NCBI RefSeq assembly: GCF_007677875.1
Contig: NZ_VEDO01000016.1
Span: forward strand, 1-64,000
Origin: Variovorax boronicumulans
GTDB lineage: Bacteria > Pseudomonadota > Gammaproteobacteria > Burkholderiales > Burkholderiaceae_C
DNA length: 64,000 nucleotides
Reading direction: 5' to 3'
Both the position numbers and the translations under genes were made by a program. Position 1 is the first letter of the stretch. Each line of letters begins with the position of its first letter. The notes under the pieces were generated by a model. The model had not been told where the DNA came from, searched no databases, and saw nothing but the letters and a program-made list of their open reading frames with translations. Below, one piece after another: positions 25,045 through 33,491 of this stretch.

Positions 25045-25941
25045 TCACCCCTTGTTGTCCATGGCCGTGCGCAGGCCGTCCGAGAGCAGGTTGAACGAGA
25101 TCGAGGTGATGAAGATCATCACGCCCGGCAGCGCGGCGATCCAAGGCTGCACGTAGATGGCCGTGCGCAGCGTGTTGAGCATCAGGCCCCACTCGGGTTC
25201 CGGCGGCTTCACGCCCAGCCCCAGGAAGGACAGGCCCGAGGCCAGGATCATGGAGACCGCGATCAGGCTGGTGGCGTACACGAAGATCGGCCCCAGCACA
25301 TTGCCCAGCACGTGCACGCGCACGATGGTGAAGGCGCTGGCGCCCGAGGCGCGGGCGGCCTCCACGTAGTCGCGCCCGCGCACCTGGGTGGTGACGGCCT
25401 CGGCCACCCGCGCGATCTGCGGGATGAACACGATGGTCAGCGAGATCAGCGAGTTCAGGATGCCGGCACCCAAGGCGCCCGACAGCGCGATGGCCAGCAG
25501 CACCGAAGGGAAGGCGTAGAACACGTCGATGGTGCGCATGATCACGCTGTTGACGGCGCCGCCGGCGTAGCCGGCCACGATGCCGATGACCGAGCCGACC
25601 ACGAAGGCGCACAGAACCGGTGTGATGCCGATGAAGAGCGACAGCCGCGCGCCCACGATCAGGCGCGACAACATGTCGCGGCCGAGCTCGTCGCTGCCGA
25701 GCGGGTAGTTGGCGGTGCCGATCGGCTTGAGCCGGTTCAGCATCGAGGCCTGGTACGGGTCGGCCGGCGCGAGCCAGGCGCCGAACAGGCCCACCGCGAT
25801 CAGCAGCAGCACGACGCAGGCGGCGCCCACGGCCACCGGGTCGCGGCGGAAACGCATCAAGACCGAGGCCCAGTAGCCGCGCGAGCGCTGGGCCGGCAGC
25901 GGCAGGGCGGCCACGGCGGAGGGGGAGAGGACGGCGGACAT
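25045..25941 (-). CDS. Dipeptide-type ABC transporter permease (DppC-like)
   Basis: A 298-residue inner-membrane permease of the DppC/OppC class. After the first helix (VGAACVVLLLIAVGLFGAWLAP) come the DPYQASMLNRLKPIGTANYPLGSDELGRDMLSR segment, read here in two parts, and the EAA loop EAARASGASAFTIVRVHVLGN. The GTDxxGRD motif is present as GSDELGRD. It lies 16 bp after the DppB-like gene. With it, it forms the transmembrane pore. Confidence 0.92.
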   Translation of the reverse strand: MSAVLSPSAVAALPLPAQRSRGYWASVLMRFRRDPVAVGAACVVLLLIAVGLFGAWLAPADPYQASMLNRLKPIGTANYPLGSDELGRDMLSRLIVGARLSLFIGITPVLCAFVVGSVIGIVAGYAGGAVNSVIMRTIDVFYAFPSVLLAIALSGALGAGILNSLISLTIVFIPQIARVAEAVTTQVRGRDYVEAARASGASAFTIVRVHVLGNVLGPIFVYATSLIAVSMILASGLSFLGLGVKPPEPEWGLMLNTLRTAIYVQPWIAALPGVMIFITSISFNLLSDGLRTAMDNKG

Positions 25942-25957
25942 GGTTCTTCTCCTTCTT

Positions 25958-26911
25958 TCAGCCGCGCGCGATGCGTGGGTCGAGCAGCGTCTGCACGATG
26001 TCCACGACGAGGTTGAGCACCACGAAGAACATGGCCAGCACCAGGATGGAGCCCTGCAGCAGCGGCAGGTCGCGCTGGAAGATGGCCGAGTTCAGCAGAA
26101 AGCCGGTGCCGGGCCAGGAGAACACGGTCTCGATCAGGATCGAGCCGCCCAGGAGGTAGCCCAGCTGCAGGCCCATGACCGCGAGCGCGGTGGGTGCCGT
26201 GTTCTTGACGATGTGGCAGAACACGCCGAAGTGCGTGAGCCCCTTGGCGCGCAGGCCCAGCACGAACTCCTGCTCGAGGATGTCGGCCACCAGCGCGCGC
26301 ACCGTCCGCGCGATGATGCCCATGGGGATCACCGACATGGTGATGGCCGGCAGGATCAGGAACTGCAGCTGCTCCCAGTTCCAATGCCACTGGTCGGAGC
26401 CGCTGGGCCCCGCGCCGGTGGCTGGCAGCCAGCCCAGCAGCGAGGAGAACACGATCACCATGACCATGCCCAGCCAGTAGTGCGGCACCGACACGCCCAG
26501 CACCGAGATGACCGAGGCGGCGCGGTCGACCCAGGAGCCACGGAAGTAGCCGGCCACGAAGCCGAACAGGCAGCCGAAGACGAAGCCGATGAGGGTGGCG
26601 ACCACCGCCAGGCGCAGCGTGTTGCCCACCGCCTTGATCACCTCGCCCGCGACCGGGCGGCTGGTGGCGATAGAGGTGCCCAGGTCGCCCTGCAGTGCGC
26701 GCCAGACCCAGCTGGCGAACTGCTCGGGCAGGCTGCGGTTGAAGCCGTACAGCTCGCGCAACTGGGCCTGCAACTCGGCCGAGGCGTCGGGCGGCAGGAT
26801 GGAGACGAGCGGGTCGCCCGGCGCGAGGTGCACCAGCGCGAAGCAGACCAGGGTCACGCCCAGCATGATGGGAATGGCGTAGACGATGCGGCGCAGGATG
26901 TAGGCAAGCAT
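25958..26911 (-). CDS. Dipeptide-type ABC transporter permease (DppB-like)
   Basis: A 317-residue permease of the DppB class. It starts MLAYILRRIVYAIPIMLGVTLVCF, followed by LVHLAPGDPLVSIL, the standard first helix and periplasmic loop. GLRAKGLTHFGVFCHIVKN is the EAA loop and ILIETVFSWPGTGFLL the conserved late helix. I start it at ATG 26911; the frame extends back to 26980, but that part covers the hairpin after the binding-protein gene. It forms the channel with the DppC-like subunit. Confidence 0.92.
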   Translation of the reverse strand: MLAYILRRIVYAIPIMLGVTLVCFALVHLAPGDPLVSILPPDASAELQAQLRELYGFNRSLPEQFASWVWRALQGDLGTSIATSRPVAGEVIKAVGNTLRLAVVATLIGFVFGCLFGFVAGYFRGSWVDRAASVISVLGVSVPHYWLGMVMVIVFSSLLGWLPATGAGPSGSDQWHWNWEQLQFLILPAITMSVIPMGIIARTVRALVADILEQEFVLGLRAKGLTHFGVFCHIVKNTAPTALAVMGLQLGYLLGGSILIETVFSWPGTGFLLNSAIFQRDLPLLQGSILVLAMFFVVLNLVVDIVQTLLDPRIARG

Positions 26912-26943
26912 GGCGGGGCTGGCTGGAAGCTGGCGAAGGGAAT

Positions 26944-26970
26944 GCCCGGCCGCAGGGTGCGCGGCCGGGC
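26944..26970 (-). other. Intercistronic stem-loop between binding-protein and permease genes
   Basis: GCCCGGCCGC and GCGGCCGGGC form a perfect ten-base-pair stem with a seven-base loop, in the 68-bp gap between the binding-protein stop and the DppB-like start. No T-tract follows on the minus strand. Such structures commonly protect the 3' end of the binding-protein message or reduce read-through, raising its dose relative to the permeases. Confidence 0.65.
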
Positions 26971-26979
26971 GGCGGAGCA

Positions 26980-28638
26980 TCAGTCCATCGTCATCGTCGC
27001 GATGTCGATGAACCAGCTCTGCGGCTGCACCACGTTCTTGACCTTGGCCGACATGGCGCGCGGGCCCACGTCATGGGCGATCCAGATGAAGGCCGCGTCA
27101 TCGACCAGATGGGCGTGCAGCTTGGCCAGCGCGGCGTCGCGGCCCTTGTCGTCGAAGGTCGTGCGCGCATCGCTGATCAGCTTGTCGACCTCGGCGTTGC
27201 CGTAGTAGCCCCAGTTGTTGGAGACCGGCGGAAAGGTCTTGGTCGAGGCGAAGCGCACCATGGCGAAGAACGGGTCCATGGCCGCGAAGCTCACATTGAT
27301 CGCGTTGGTGCCGTTGGCGGTCGCGTCCTTGACGCCGCGGCGCCAGTTCGTGAACAGCGTGTTCCACTCGATCACGTCGAACTGGACGTCGAAGAAGCAT
27401 TGCTTGAGCGACTGCTGCACGAACTCGTTCATGGGCAGTGGCTGCATCTGGCCGGAGCCCGAGGCCGAGATCTGCACCTTGACCTTGAGCGGCTTGGCCG
27501 CCGTGTGGCCGGCCTGCGTCATGAGCGCCTGGGCCGCCTTCACGTCGTACTTGATGTCGAACTTCGGGTTGCCCCACCAGGGGTGGCCGGGCGGCACCGT
27601 GCCCTTGGGCTCGGCCATCATGCCGCCCAGGAACTGCTTCAACCCCGCGCGGTCCACACACAGGTTGGCGGCCTGGCGCACGCGCTTGTCCAGCCAGGGC
27701 GAGCCTTCGGCGAACGAGAGCTGCCAGGGCCACACGTGCGGTTGGGCGTTGGAATAGATCTTGTAGCCGCGCTGCGTGATCTGCGGCATGGCGTCGGGTG
27801 CGGGCGCCTCGATCCAGTCGACCTGGTTGCCCAGCAGCGCGGCCGTGCGCGCGTTGGCCTCGGGCATGGGCAGCATCACGACCTTGTCGATCTTGGGCGT
27901 GCGCTTGGGGTCCCAGTAGGCCTTGTTGGCCGCCACTTCCAGGCGCTCGCGCGCGACGAAGCGCGTCATCTTGAACGGGCCGGTGCCGGAGGCGTCGGAG
28001 GCGAAGGTCGTCCAGGCCTGCTTGGCGCGCTCGGCCGGGTCGGCGACGCTGGCCGGCACGGCCTTGAGCTTGGCTTCCCAGTGCGCGGGCGAGGCCATGA
28101 ACAGGTTGGTCAGGTTCAGTGGCAGGAAGGAATCGGGCTCGCTGGTCGTCAACTCCACCGTGAGGTCGTCGATCTTGCGGGCCGAGACCAGCGTGGGCAT
28201 GCGCGAGGCCGTCACACCGACCTGGCTGGCGTCGAAGTGCGGGGCGCTCTTGTCGAGCACCTTGCGCACGTTCCAGACCACGGCATCGGCGTTGAAGGCC
28301 GAGCCGTCGTGGAACTTGACGCCTGGGCGCAGCTTGAAGACCCATTTGGTCTTGTCCTTGGCGTCCACGGCCCATTCGGTCGCCAGCCCCGGGATCAGCA
28401 CGCTGGGGCCGTCGGCCTTGGACAGGTCCCACTGCGTGAGCGCGTCGTACATCGGAATGCCGGTGAAGCGGTTGCCTTCGAAGCCCTGGTCGGGCTGGCC
28501 CAGCGTGCGCGGGATGTCGGCCGCGGTCATGGCGATGCGCAGCGTCTTCTCCTGCGCCTGGGCGGCCAGCGTCAGCAGGCACAGTGCCGCGCCAGCGGCC
28601 ACGGACTTCAGGGCGGGGTGGGGGCGTGCAAGGTTCAC
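26980..28638 (-). CDS. Dipeptide-type ABC transporter substrate-binding protein (DppA/SBP_bac_5)
   Basis: A 552-residue periplasmic binding protein of the peptide/nickel family. The signal peptide ends in LTLAAQAQ. KTLRIAMTAADIPRTLG, IPMYDALTQWDLSKADGPS, KFHDGSAFNADAVVWN and a long C-terminal lobe follow the family course. I place the start at GTG 28638, which has AGGAGA eight bases upstream; the in-frame sequence before it does not resemble a signal peptide. It heads the operon that continues with two permeases, two ATPases and an amidase. The ligand is probably a peptide- or amide-like compound. Confidence 0.9.
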   Translation of the reverse strand: MNLARPHPALKSVAAGAALCLLTLAAQAQEKTLRIAMTAADIPRTLGQPDQGFEGNRFTGIPMYDALTQWDLSKADGPSVLIPGLATEWAVDAKDKTKWVFKLRPGVKFHDGSAFNADAVVWNVRKVLDKSAPHFDASQVGVTASRMPTLVSARKIDDLTVELTTSEPDSFLPLNLTNLFMASPAHWEAKLKAVPASVADPAERAKQAWTTFASDASGTGPFKMTRFVARERLEVAANKAYWDPKRTPKIDKVVMLPMPEANARTAALLGNQVDWIEAPAPDAMPQITQRGYKIYSNAQPHVWPWQLSFAEGSPWLDKRVRQAANLCVDRAGLKQFLGGMMAEPKGTVPPGHPWWGNPKFDIKYDVKAAQALMTQAGHTAAKPLKVKVQISASGSGQMQPLPMNEFVQQSLKQCFFDVQFDVIEWNTLFTNWRRGVKDATANGTNAINVSFAAMDPFFAMVRFASTKTFPPVSNNWGYYGNAEVDKLISDARTTFDDKGRDAALAKLHAHLVDDAAFIWIAHDVGPRAMSAKVKNVVQPQSWFIDIATMTMD

Positions 28639-28757
28639 GGGGATCTCCTGGGGGGAAGGGGCGGTGGATGAACGGATGGCAGTCCGGATCCGTTTAGCAA
28701 GCGGTGTGCCAGCCAATGCGTCGGATATCGGTTATCGATTCTGTAGTACTGTCGAAG

Positions 28758-28799
28758 AGACGTTTGCTATTGATAAACAGACGTCTTATATTGATTGGA
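28758..28799. promoter_or_regulatory. Tandem 21-bp direct repeat in a divergent promoter region
   Basis: Two adjacent 21-bp units start AGACGT and carry TATTGAT at the same offset, agreeing at 14 of 21 positions. The second begins with the palindrome AGACGTCT. The spacing of two helical turns would place two regulator protomers on the same DNA face. It lies in the AT-rich 250-bp gap between the dpp-like operon and the divergent M20 hydrolase gene, the only clearly AT-rich stretch nearby. Confidence 0.45.
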
Positions 28800-28888
28800 T
28801 CGCTCGGCGGTCCGTTTATTGCTTCGCCAGGACGGTTCACCACTTCGCGCTTTTCCGGGCGCCCATTCCCCACTTTGGAGCACGCAGC

Positions 28889-30178
28889 ATGGATTCGTCT
28901 GTCCTCACCCCTTCCGCCGCACCTGCCGGCCGCTCGGCTGCCGAGCGCCTGCGCATCGATGGCGCACGGCTGTGGCGTTCGCTGATGGACCTGGCCCGCA
29001 TCGGCGCCACGCCCAAGGGCGGTGTGTGCCGCATCGCGCTGACCGACGAGGACCGCGCCGGCCGCGACCAGGTGGCGCGCTGGTGCCGCGAGGCCGGCCT
29101 GGACGTGCGCGTGGACGAGGTCGGCAACATGTTCGCGCGCCGCGCCGGCACGGATCCGCAGGCCCGTGCCGTGGCCACGGGCAGCCACATCGACACCCAG
29201 CCTTCGGGCGGCAAGTTCGATGGCAACTTCGGCGTGCTGGCGGGCCTGGAGGTCATGCGCACGCTGAACGACCATGGCATCGCCACGCGCGCGCCGCTCG
29301 AGGTCGTCGTCTGGACCAACGAGGAGGGCACGCGCTTCACGCCGGTCATGATGGGTTCCGGTGCGTTCGCAGGCGTGTTCCTGCCCGATTTCGTGCGCGC
29401 GCAGGTCGATGGGGCGGGGCTGGCGGTCGGCGACGAACTGCGCCGCATCGGCTATCTGGGCGAGCACGCCTGCGGCGAGGTGCCGGGCGGTGGCTATGCC
29501 GCCTACTTCGAGGCCCACATCGAGCAGGGTCCGGTGCTGGAAGACGCCGGCCTGCCGATCGGCGTGGTCAGCGGTGCGCTGGGCCAGCGCTGGTTCGACG
29601 TGACCGTGACCGGCATGGACGCGCACGCCGGCCCCACACCCATGGCCTTGCGGCGCGACGCCATGCTGGGCGCCGCACGCATGGTCGAGGCCGTGCACCG
29701 CATCGCGCTGGCCGAGGCGCCGCACGGCCGCGGCACGGTGGGCCACCTGCAGGTGCTGCCTAACTCACGCAACGTGATCCCCGGCGAGGTGCGCTTCTCG
29801 GTCGATCTGCGCAACCTCACGGACGAGGGCCTGGACCGCATGGAGACCGCGCTGCGCACACAGCTGGTGCAGATCGCCGGCGCCACGCGCGTCGCTGTCG
29901 AACTGCGCCAGGTCGTGCAGTTCGACGCCTGCCACTTCGACGCAGCCTGCGTGGCCAGCGTGCGCCGCGCCGCCGAGCTGCTCGGCCTGCCGCACATGGA
30001 TGTGGTCAGCGGCGCAGGCCACGACGCCGTCTACGTGGCCCAGGTCGCACCCACCGGCATGGTCTTCGTCCCCTGCAAGGACGGCATCAGCCACAACGAG
30101 ATCGAGGACGCGCTGCCCGAGCACATCGAGGCCGGGGCCAACGTGCTGCTGCTGGCGATGCTGGAGCGGGCGGGCTGA
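28889..30178 (+). CDS. M20-family amidohydrolase (N-carbamoyl amino acid hydrolase/allantoate-type)
   Basis: A 429-residue Zn peptidase-like hydrolase of the hydantoinase/carbamoylase subfamily. Metal ligands are visible: H100 in ATGSHIDTQPSGG, D111 in KFDGNFGV, and E145/E146 in WTNEEGTRF. MDAHAGPTPM belongs to the dimerisation lid, and a final histidine is in SGAGHDAVYVA. The GSHIDTQPSGGKFDG wording is diagnostic of carbamoylases, ureidopropionases and allantoate amidohydrolases, not of ordinary peptidases. I start it at ATG 28889. It is divergent from the dpp-like/amidase operon, so the imported compound may be an N-carbamoyl or related amide. Confidence 0.88.
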   Translation: MDSSVLTPSAAPAGRSAAERLRIDGARLWRSLMDLARIGATPKGGVCRIALTDEDRAGRDQVARWCREAGLDVRVDEVGNMFARRAGTDPQARAVATGSHIDTQPSGGKFDGNFGVLAGLEVMRTLNDHGIATRAPLEVVVWTNEEGTRFTPVMMGSGAFAGVFLPDFVRAQVDGAGLAVGDELRRIGYLGEHACGEVPGGGYAAYFEAHIEQGPVLEDAGLPIGVVSGALGQRWFDVTVTGMDAHAGPTPMALRRDAMLGAARMVEAVHRIALAEAPHGRGTVGHLQVLPNSRNVIPGEVRFSVDLRNLTDEGLDRMETALRTQLVQIAGATRVAVELRQVVQFDACHFDAACVASVRRAAELLGLPHMDVVSGAGHDAVYVAQVAPTGMVFVPCKDGISHNEIEDALPEHIEAGANVLLLAMLERAG

Positions 30179-30195
30179 GCGCGCAGGCTGACGCG

Positions 30196-30441
30196 TCAGC
30201 CGTCCTGCCAGCGGTCTTCCGGCTGCGGTTCGGCCGCGCCGACCTTGTCCCAGGCCGCCTGCGCCCGCGCAGTGTCGGCCTGTGCCGCGCGCTTCTCGAA
30301 GAAGGCGGCGGTTTCCAGTGCGCTGATCTTTTCGGCGATGGCGGTCGTGAACAGCTGGTTCATGGTCGTGCCGTCCGCGGCCGCCAGGCGACGCGCAGCT
30401 TCCTTGAGGGACTCCGGCAGCCGCAGTGCGTAGTGGCTCAT
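30196..30441 (-). CDS. Ribbon-helix-helix antitoxin (HicB/Arc-like)
   Basis: An 81-residue protein whose N-terminus MSHYALRLPESLKEAARRLAA matches the ribbon-helix-helix fold: a short beta strand, then two helices. The second helix is GTTMNQLFTTAIAEKIS. A charged C-terminal tail (FFEKRAAQADTARAQAAW) would contact the toxin. Its start overlaps the stop of the PIN-domain gene by 4 bp, so the two are translationally coupled with the toxin first. It should bind the operator at the head of the module and neutralise the PIN nuclease. GGAGAT precedes the ATG. Confidence 0.82.
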   Translation of the reverse strand: MSHYALRLPESLKEAARRLAAADGTTMNQLFTTAIAEKISALETAAFFEKRAAQADTARAQAAWDKVGAAEPQPEDRWQDG

Positions 30442-30893
30442 GGTGATCTCCTGGTTGAACGGGACAGGTCGAAGCGCTCGAAGACTTGCCGCGGCAGCAA
30501 CACCGGCAGGCCGAAGCGCGCTGCCGGGCCGAAGTCGCGCAGGTTGAAGCTGACGATGGCGCTGGCCGAGGTGTTGACTGCGGCCTCCAGCACCATCTCG
30601 TCTGCAGGGTCGCGCAGCTGTGGGCGCCAACGGTAATGTGTGCTGACGGGCTCAACGACCCCGGCCAGCTCCGCCAGCACGGCATCCACATCGTCCATCG
30701 ACCAGCCCGATGCAGCCAGCTGCTCTGTCCGCTTGAGCACTTCCTCGTACTCCAGGAACAGGGCAGGGCTGCAGCACATGCGGGCTTGACCAGCGCGCAC
30801 GGATTGAACGAGCGCAAAGGCCGCACCCCGGCTGCTGCGCGATGCTGCGACCAGAACATTCGTGTCCAGTACGAGGCGCGGCTTCGATTGCAT
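30438..30893 (-). CDS. PIN-domain toxin (putative ribonuclease)
   Basis: A 151-residue PIN nuclease of the COG1569 type. It begins with RLVLDTNVLVAA, which holds the first catalytic aspartate. A central glutamate lies in FLEYEEVLKR, and the acidic pair is in RDPADEMVLEAAV. AIVSFNLRDFGPAARFG is typical of this toxin group. Such proteins cut RNA when released from their antitoxin. I start it at ATG 30893; in-frame ATGs at 30902 and 30911 are alternatives. It is the promoter-proximal gene, with the RHH antitoxin after it. Confidence 0.85.
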   Translation of the reverse strand: MQSKPRLVLDTNVLVAASRSSRGAAFALVQSVRAGQARMCCSPALFLEYEEVLKRTEQLAASGWSMDDVDAVLAELAGVVEPVSTHYRWRPQLRDPADEMVLEAAVNTSASAIVSFNLRDFGPAARFGLPVLLPRQVFERFDLSRSTRRSP

Positions 30894-30910
30894 ATCGCCC
30901 ATGATATGCA
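30889..30910. promoter_or_regulatory. Operator-like inverted repeat at the head of the PIN/RHH module
   Basis: TGCATATC and GATATGCA form a perfect eight-base-pair inverted repeat with a six-base spacer, overlapping the start region of the toxin gene. A further TGCA lies a few bases upstream (ATGCATTTTGCAT). The AT-rich site stands out in GC-rich DNA and fits autoregulation by an RHH antitoxin dimer. Confidence 0.6.
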
Positions 30911-30975
30911 TTTTGCATTTGTCCTGCCAACGCCCTGCCATGGGCGCAGCAATCAACGGCGGTCGACTGCGTGGC

Positions 30976-32217
30976 TCAGGCGTCGAAACGCGCCGGCGCA
31001 TACGGCGCCGGATCGACCAGCGGCGCCTCGCCGGCGATGAGTTCGGCCAGCAGTCGCCCGCTCGCCGGCCCCAGCGTGAAGCCCTGGTGCGCATGGCCGA
31101 AGTTGAACCACAGGCCGCGGTGGCGCGGGGCGGGGCCGACCACGGGCAGCATGTCCGGCGTGCAGGGGCGCGCGCCGCGCCAGGGCTCGGCTTCCACGGG
31201 CTGCGGCAGGTCCAGCAGCTCGCGCGCCGCAGCCTCGGCGCCGGCCATCTGCCTGGGCGTGGCGGCCGCGTCGCGCGGCGCGAACTCGGCGCCCGTGGTC
31301 ACGCGCACGCCGCGTTGCATGGGCGCGACCACCAAGCCGCGGTCGGCATCCAGCCAGGGCATGGTGGGCACCGGGCCGCCCTGGTAGTGGCGGTGGTAGC
31401 CGCGCTTGACGAACAGCGGCAGCCGGTAGCCCAGCGGGCGCAGCAGCGTGTCCGCCCAGGGCCCCAGGGCCACCACCGCGTGCTCGGCATCGAGCTGGCC
31501 GTCGGACGTCTGCACGGCCCAGCCGGAGCCTTGGGCGCGCAGCGTGGTGGCGTCGGCCTGCACGATGCGCCCGCCCAGCCGCGCGAAATGCGCGGCATAG
31601 CGGGCCACGAGGGCACCAGGGTCGGCGACGGCCCAGGGTTGCGGCCAATGGATGGCGCCGGCCAGCCGGAGCTTGAGGGCCGGTTCAGCCGCCGCCAGTG
31701 CACCGGCGTCCATGGCCAGGTGCTGAACGCCGTAGTCGCGGTGCAGGCGCTCTGCGCGGGCCAGGGCCTCGTCCATGGTGGCTTGTTCTCGGAACACCCA
31801 GCGGTAGCCCGTGCGCTGCACGAGGTCGTCGGCACCGGCCGCGGCGATCAGAGGCGCGTGCTCGGGGATGGCCTGCGCGATGAAGCGCGCATAGGCCTGG
31901 GCGATGGCCGGGTAATGCGCCGGCCCGGAGGCCTGCCAGTAGCGCGCCAGCGGGCCGGCCAGGCCGGGCAGCGCGGCGGCGTGGTAGTTCACGTCGATGC
32001 CGCGCTTGAAGGCCACGCGCAGCAGCTTTGCGGCTTCGCGCGGAAAGGCGTAGGGCTCGACGGCCTCCTGCTGGATCAGGCCGGCATTGCCGTAGGACGT
32101 TTCCTCGCCGGGCGCGCGCCGGTCGGCCAGCACCACGCTGTGGCCGCGCATCGCCAGGTGGATGGCGGTGCAGGTGCCGACCATGCCTGCACCCAGGACC
32201 AGCACGGTCGCGCTCAT
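30976..32217 (-). CDS. FAD-dependent D-amino acid dehydrogenase-like oxidoreductase (DadA family)
   Basis: A 413-residue flavoprotein of the DAO/DadA family. The dinucleotide fold starts at residue 3 (TVLVLGAGMVGTCTAIHLAMRGHSV). SYGNAGLIQQEAVEPYAFPRE and KRGYHRHY are typical of DadA. The C-terminal FAD motif is GLWFNFGHAHQGFTLGPASGRLLAELI. It would oxidise a D-amino acid or related imino-forming substrate and pass electrons to the respiratory chain. I start it at ATG 32217; the frame extends further but without family features. A LysR gene lies 203 bp upstream on the same strand. Confidence 0.88.
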   Translation of the reverse strand: MSATVLVLGAGMVGTCTAIHLAMRGHSVVLADRRAPGEETSYGNAGLIQQEAVEPYAFPREAAKLLRVAFKRGIDVNYHAAALPGLAGPLARYWQASGPAHYPAIAQAYARFIAQAIPEHAPLIAAAGADDLVQRTGYRWVFREQATMDEALARAERLHRDYGVQHLAMDAGALAAAEPALKLRLAGAIHWPQPWAVADPGALVARYAAHFARLGGRIVQADATTLRAQGSGWAVQTSDGQLDAEHAVVALGPWADTLLRPLGYRLPLFVKRGYHRHYQGGPVPTMPWLDADRGLVVAPMQRGVRVTTGAEFAPRDAAATPRQMAGAEAAARELLDLPQPVEAEPWRGARPCTPDMLPVVGPAPRHRGLWFNFGHAHQGFTLGPASGRLLAELIAGEAPLVDPAPYAPARFDA

Positions 32218-32419
32218 GCCGACCGCCCGCCGGACAGGGGGCGCAGCCCGTTGCTGCAGCGGGTCGTGGAGAAGGGCAGGGCAGGCGGCTTCGACATCGG
32301 TGGTGCGGGACGGAGTTGCGGCAAGTGCTGGTCCATTGTGTCGCCTGCCGTGCCCTGCGCCAATGTTGGAACGGGCAAGCCTGCGTTGCCACTGGCGCAA
32401 CGCATGCTCGCGGTGGCCG

Positions 32420-33373
32420 TCATGCGTCGCGCTCCAGCGCCTCGCGCAGGTGGGCGACGAAGGCGCGTGCGGCCTCGGGCAGGTGCCTCCCGGCCATGGC
32501 CTGCACCTCGAAGTGGCGCTCGTTCATCTCGCGGTCGCGCAGCGGCACGGCGGCGATGCTGCCGCTGTGCAGCTGCTGGCGCAGCGCCAGTTCGCCGCAG
32601 AAGGTCACGGCCTGGGTGTGGGCCACGTACTGGATCAGCGGGTACAGGTGGTCGCTGGTCATCGCCGCCTCCAGCGCCAGGCCCTGGCGGCTGGCGCTGA
32701 TGTCCAGCAGCTGGCGCAGCGTGGAACTGGCCGCGGGCAGCGCCAGCGGATGCGCGACCAGCTGCGCCAGTCCCACATGGCGCCGCGCCGCCAGCGCATG
32801 GCCGGCGGCCACCACGGCCAGGATGGGCGCCGGGTGACGCAGCACCACGTCGATGCCGCGCTCCGACCGCAGCGACACCGTGACGCCCAGGTCGGCCTGG
32901 CCTTCGCGCACGCGCCGGCTGACCTCGCTTTGCACCGCCATGTCCAGCGTGAAGCGGATGCCCGGGTTGCGCTGCTGGAACCCGGCCACCAGGCGCGGCA
33001 GGAAGTCGTAGGCGAAGCCCTCGGTGGCGACGACGCGCACCTCGCCCTGGCGCAGGCCACGCAGGCCGAGGATGTCGTCGGCCACGCGCTCGATGTCCAG
33101 CCAGGCCCGGCGCGCGTGCGCGGCCAGCAGCTCGCCGGCGCTGTTGAGCACCATGCCGCGTGCGCGGCGCTCGAACAGCAGCGTGTCCAGCTCCTGTTCG
33201 AGCCGGCCGATCTGGCGGCTCACAGCCGAGGGCGCCACCTCCAGCCGCGCCGCGGCCTCGGTGACCGAGCCGGCGCGCGCGACCTCCAGGAAGTGGCGCA
33301 GCGCCACCTCCTGCAGCACGCGCTGGTTCAGGCCGCGGCGTGCACGTGGGCGGCGGGTGGTGTTGGGCGGCAT
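32420..33373 (-). CDS. LysR-family transcriptional regulator
   Basis: A 317-residue LysR regulator with a basic N-terminal extension (TTRRPRARRGLNQRV) before the helix-turn-helix. The DNA-binding part reads LRHFLEVARAGSVTEAAARLEVAPSAVSRQ over two adjacent helices. The effector domain starts at about residue 110 (GEVRVVATEGFAYDFLPRLVAGF). I use ATG 33373. It is divergent from a Bug binding protein and an amidase, with a T-N11-A dyad in between, so that unit is the likely target. The DadA-like gene downstream on its own strand may also belong to the regulon. Confidence 0.9.
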   Translation of the reverse strand: MPPNTTRRPRARRGLNQRVLQEVALRHFLEVARAGSVTEAAARLEVAPSAVSRQIGRLEQELDTLLFERRARGMVLNSAGELLAAHARRAWLDIERVADDILGLRGLRQGEVRVVATEGFAYDFLPRLVAGFQQRNPGIRFTLDMAVQSEVSRRVREGQADLGVTVSLRSERGIDVVLRHPAPILAVVAAGHALAARRHVGLAQLVAHPLALPAASSTLRQLLDISASRQGLALEAAMTSDHLYPLIQYVAHTQAVTFCGELALRQQLHSGSIAAVPLRDREMNERHFEVQAMAGRHLPEAARAFVAHLREALERDA

Positions 33374-33392
33374 GGCGAAGGGCTCGGGTTGC

Positions 33393-33409
33393 GTTGCGAC
33401 ATGGGCAAC
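33393..33409. promoter_or_regulatory. LysR-type operator candidate (T-N11-A box)
   Basis: GTTGC-N7-GCAAC is a perfect dyad whose inner bases fit T-N11-A (T33395, A33407). It lies 20 bp upstream of the LysR start and 83 bp upstream of the divergent Bug protein start, the usual place for a LysR recognition site. Confidence 0.5.
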
Positions 33410-33491
33410 GAAGGTTTGACTGCATTGTGCTTGCTGCACGGCAGACGCGTTCCTACGATGCAGCCATCCCGTCGCAACCCGGTCCCGTCCC

